From NCBI RefSeq assembly GCF_050016015.1, contig NZ_JBNHEQ010000202.1, positions 51,971-115,970 on the forward strand: 64,000 nt of DNA, read 5' to 3'. Below the pieces are notes generated by a model that saw nothing but the letters and a program-made list of their open reading frames with translations, searched no databases and had not been told where the DNA came from. This document shows, piece by piece, positions 62,372-64,000 of this stretch (within the stretch, counting starts at the first letter, position 1; every line of letters begins with the position of its first letter). A program made the position numbers and the translations under genes. Source of the DNA: Trichodesmium sp002260545. Its GTDB lineage: Bacteria > Cyanobacteriota > Cyanobacteriia > Cyanobacteriales > Microcoleaceae.

Positions 62372-63819
62372 AAACAAAAAACTTAAACCAAAACGCAGTT
62401 ATTATCGGTGGAGGCCCGGCTGGTTTTGCCACAGCATTAATGTTAGCTAAACGTGGTTGGCATCAAATTACAGTATTAGAAAAACGACCTGCTGCAGATT
62501 TTTATGAACCTGATAAATCATTTAATTATTTAATTGATGGGCGGGGACAAAAATTCACCGATCTATTAGGTTTAACTGAAAAGTTAGCAAAAGTTAGTGT
62601 GCCAAATACAGAATTTTATCTGACAGAAATTAAGGCAAATGGTAATCGTAAAACATCAAAATTACCGACAGTAGATCCTAATCGCAAAACAGCTTACTGG
62701 CTTCAACGTCGAGTTTTTCTACAGTTACTTTTTCAAGAAATTGAGGAAAATTGGCAAAATCAGATTACGACTTTATTTAATACAAAATGTCTGGATATTA
62801 ACAACAAGGATGGAAAATTAACAATTCTTGCTCAAGGAGTAAATGACGAAAAAAATTATCAATTTCAGCCAGATTTGTTAGTTGGTTGTGATGGAATTAA
62901 TTCTCTAGTTCGGCAAACTTTAGATAAGTGGGATAATTCTGGAACCAATAAATTTAAAATGCAGTTTTTTCCCTCTGCAAGTTCTGGTTTAAAATACAAA
63001 GTTTTGACTTTACCACCTAATTTTCCCCTAGACCATAATAATTCTGAACAGGCAATTTGTACAATGGCTTATGCTATTCGTGGAGCATTTTCAGATTCTC
63101 AACATTCTTTATCTCTAGGAATTTTACCTTTTGCTGACCCGAACGAACCAAGAACAGCAAATATTATTAGAAAACCAGAACATGAAATTTGGAATTTGCA
63201 AGATGCTGAAAAATTGTCGGAATTTTTCGATAAAGCTTTTCCACAATTGCCAATAAATGAAATAGTTTTACCGGAAGAAAAAGAGCGTTTTGCTAAAAGT
63301 GAAGGTGGATATTTTCCCATCCCTCAATATTGTTCTGGGTTGCATTTGTTATTATCAAACACAGATAATTCTCCTGGGATAGTTTTATTGGGAGATGCAG
63401 TGCATTGTTTTCCTCCTGATATTGGGCAAGGTGTAAATTCAGCTTTGGAGGATGTGTTTATACTTAATCAAACACTTGCTAAAACTAATGATATTATCTC
63501 TGATGCTTTGCCATTATTTGAGTCTTTACGTTCTCCAGATATGAAGCCTTTAATTCGTTTGAGTCAAACTGCTTTTCCTTGGCAATATAATCAAGATATT
63601 CTCGGTAAAAGACTGTGGAGTATTAACTTTTTTATTCGGTTATTGTTGAATAAAATATTGCCTTTTATTTTTGCTCCTCCTGCTTTTATGATGATTCAAA
63701 ACCATAAACTTAGTTATAGTCAAATATGGTCTATGGCTCAAAGAACAACTGTCTATATATATGTCTTGGGAATAGTTCTAATTTTCGGAAGTTTGGCTTT
63801 ATTTTTGGATAATTTTTAG
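62362..63819 (+). CDS. FAD-dependent monooxygenase (kynurenine 3-monooxygenase-like)
   Basis: A 485-residue flavoprotein hydroxylase of the PHBH/kynurenine-monooxygenase type, using FAD, NAD(P)H and O2. The Rossmann motif VIIGGGPAGFATALMLAKRG is near residue 13. DGINSLVR (the DG motif) and IVLLGDAVHCFPPDIGQGVN SALED (second FAD motif) are intact. The C-terminus has a hydrophobic segment, YIYVLGIVLIFGSLALF, as in membrane-linked kynurenine monooxygenases. The substrate is unknown; no tryptophan-catabolism gene is nearby. The start ATG 62362 lies right after CTTCTTC heptamers, without a ribosome site, inside the second copy of an 18-bp duplication. Confidence 0.9.
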   Translation: MSKETKNLNQNAVIIGGGPAGFATALMLAKRGWHQITVLEKRPAADFYEPDKSFNYLIDGRGQKFTDLLGLTEKLAKVSVPNTEFYLTEIKANGNRKTSKLPTVDPNRKTAYWLQRRVFLQLLFQEIEENWQNQITTLFNTKCLDINNKDGKLTILAQGVNDEKNYQFQPDLLVGCDGINSLVRQTLDKWDNSGTNKFKMQFFPSASSGLKYKVLTLPPNFPLDHNNSEQAICTMAYAIRGAFSDSQHSLSLGILPFADPNEPRTANIIRKPEHEIWNLQDAEKLSEFFDKAFPQLPINEIVLPEEKERFAKSEGGYFPIPQYCSGLHLLLSNTDNSPGIVLLGDAVHCFPPDIGQGVNSALEDVFILNQTLAKTNDIISDALPLFESLRSPDMKPLIRLSQTAFPWQYNQDILGKRLWSINFFIRLLLNKILPFIFAPPAFMMIQNHKLSYSQIWSMAQRTTVYIYVLGIVLIFGSLALFLDNF

Positions 63820-63948
63820 TATTTTGAGAATTAGGAATATAGGACTTTTTAACTAGACCTCCAATATCAAGTTCTGGTAATTCAGTTATTAATAGTCAAA
63901 GTTTTGTAGTGCGGGCATCTTGCCCGCCACAACTTGATCTGAGTGATA

Positions 63949-64000
63949 TCATGTCCGGTAGCATCGGTATTGTATAGCAAAGGTAGGGAACACTTAACTG
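63949..64000 (+). repeat. MITE-like element, family A, copy cut by window end
   Basis: GATATCATGTCCGGTAGCAT followed by CGGTATTG, identical over its first part to the element at 1542. It continues past the window. A GCGGGCATCTTGCCCGC hairpin lies just before it (about 63912-63928). Confidence 0.7.

Overview
The window comes from a low-GC, filamentous-type cyanobacterium. The evidence is the gene content: a pilM-pilN-pilO-pilQ type IV pilus locus, the ndhA-I-G-E operon of photosynthetic complex I, ferredoxin:thioredoxin reductase catalytic chain, a RubisCO-activase-like protein with an RbcS-like tail, and scattered GCGATCGC (HIP1) octamers. Long non-coding stretches full of dispersed short repeats, TIR-bearing elements and tandem heptamers resemble what is known from Trichodesmium/Okeania-like Oscillatoriales, but the genus cannot be fixed from the sequence alone.

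Layout. 0-5 kb: type IV pilus assembly genes on the minus strand, with pilQ (cut by the window edge) separated from pilMNO by 890 bp of repeat-bearing DNA. 6-12 kb: three orphan periplasmic-binding-type proteins without permeases or ATPases, one of them a membrane-anchored pentapeptide-repeat/binding-protein fusion. They are followed by a PatA-type response regulator. 14-21 kb: housekeeping genes (folC, rsmI), small conserved proteins, the SRP RNA gene, and YciI and 2H-phosphoesterase genes. 21-25.7 kb: a tightly packed accessory operon (HEPN-like protein, KGGVGR-motif ParA-like ATPase, Sll1717-type P-loop ATPase) that carries five in-frame stops and no frameshift, then rca. 28-34.8 kb: ndhE, ndhG, ndhI, ndhA, gltA and sixA. 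35.5-43 kb: HNH endonuclease, alr, rnhA, a methyltransferase remnant, fni, sppA. 43.6-48 kb: a GDYXXLXY/DUF2157 membrane pair, a coiled-coil DivIVA-like protein and coaD.

48-64 kb is richer in accessory genes: a RecQ helicase fused to a phosphoribosyltransferase-like domain followed by a DprA-like protein with a duplicated C-terminal module, DUF58, ftrC, DUF309, a secreted DUF3747 protein, an HTH-TIR-AAA protein flanked by GC-rich hairpin repeats, an Rpn-family nuclease, a Uma2-family nuclease and an FAD monooxygenase. The best candidates for poorly described conflict/defence biology are the decayed HEPN/KGGVGR/Sll1717 operon, the RecQ-PRTase plus DprA pair and the TIR-AAA protein.

Dispersed repeats shape the region. 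Several MITE-like families recur between genes, and repeat sequence appears to supply the last codons of several genes (alr, folC, the PatA-like gene and the DUF3747 gene). No rRNA, tRNA, CRISPR array or intact insertion sequence was recognised by eye.
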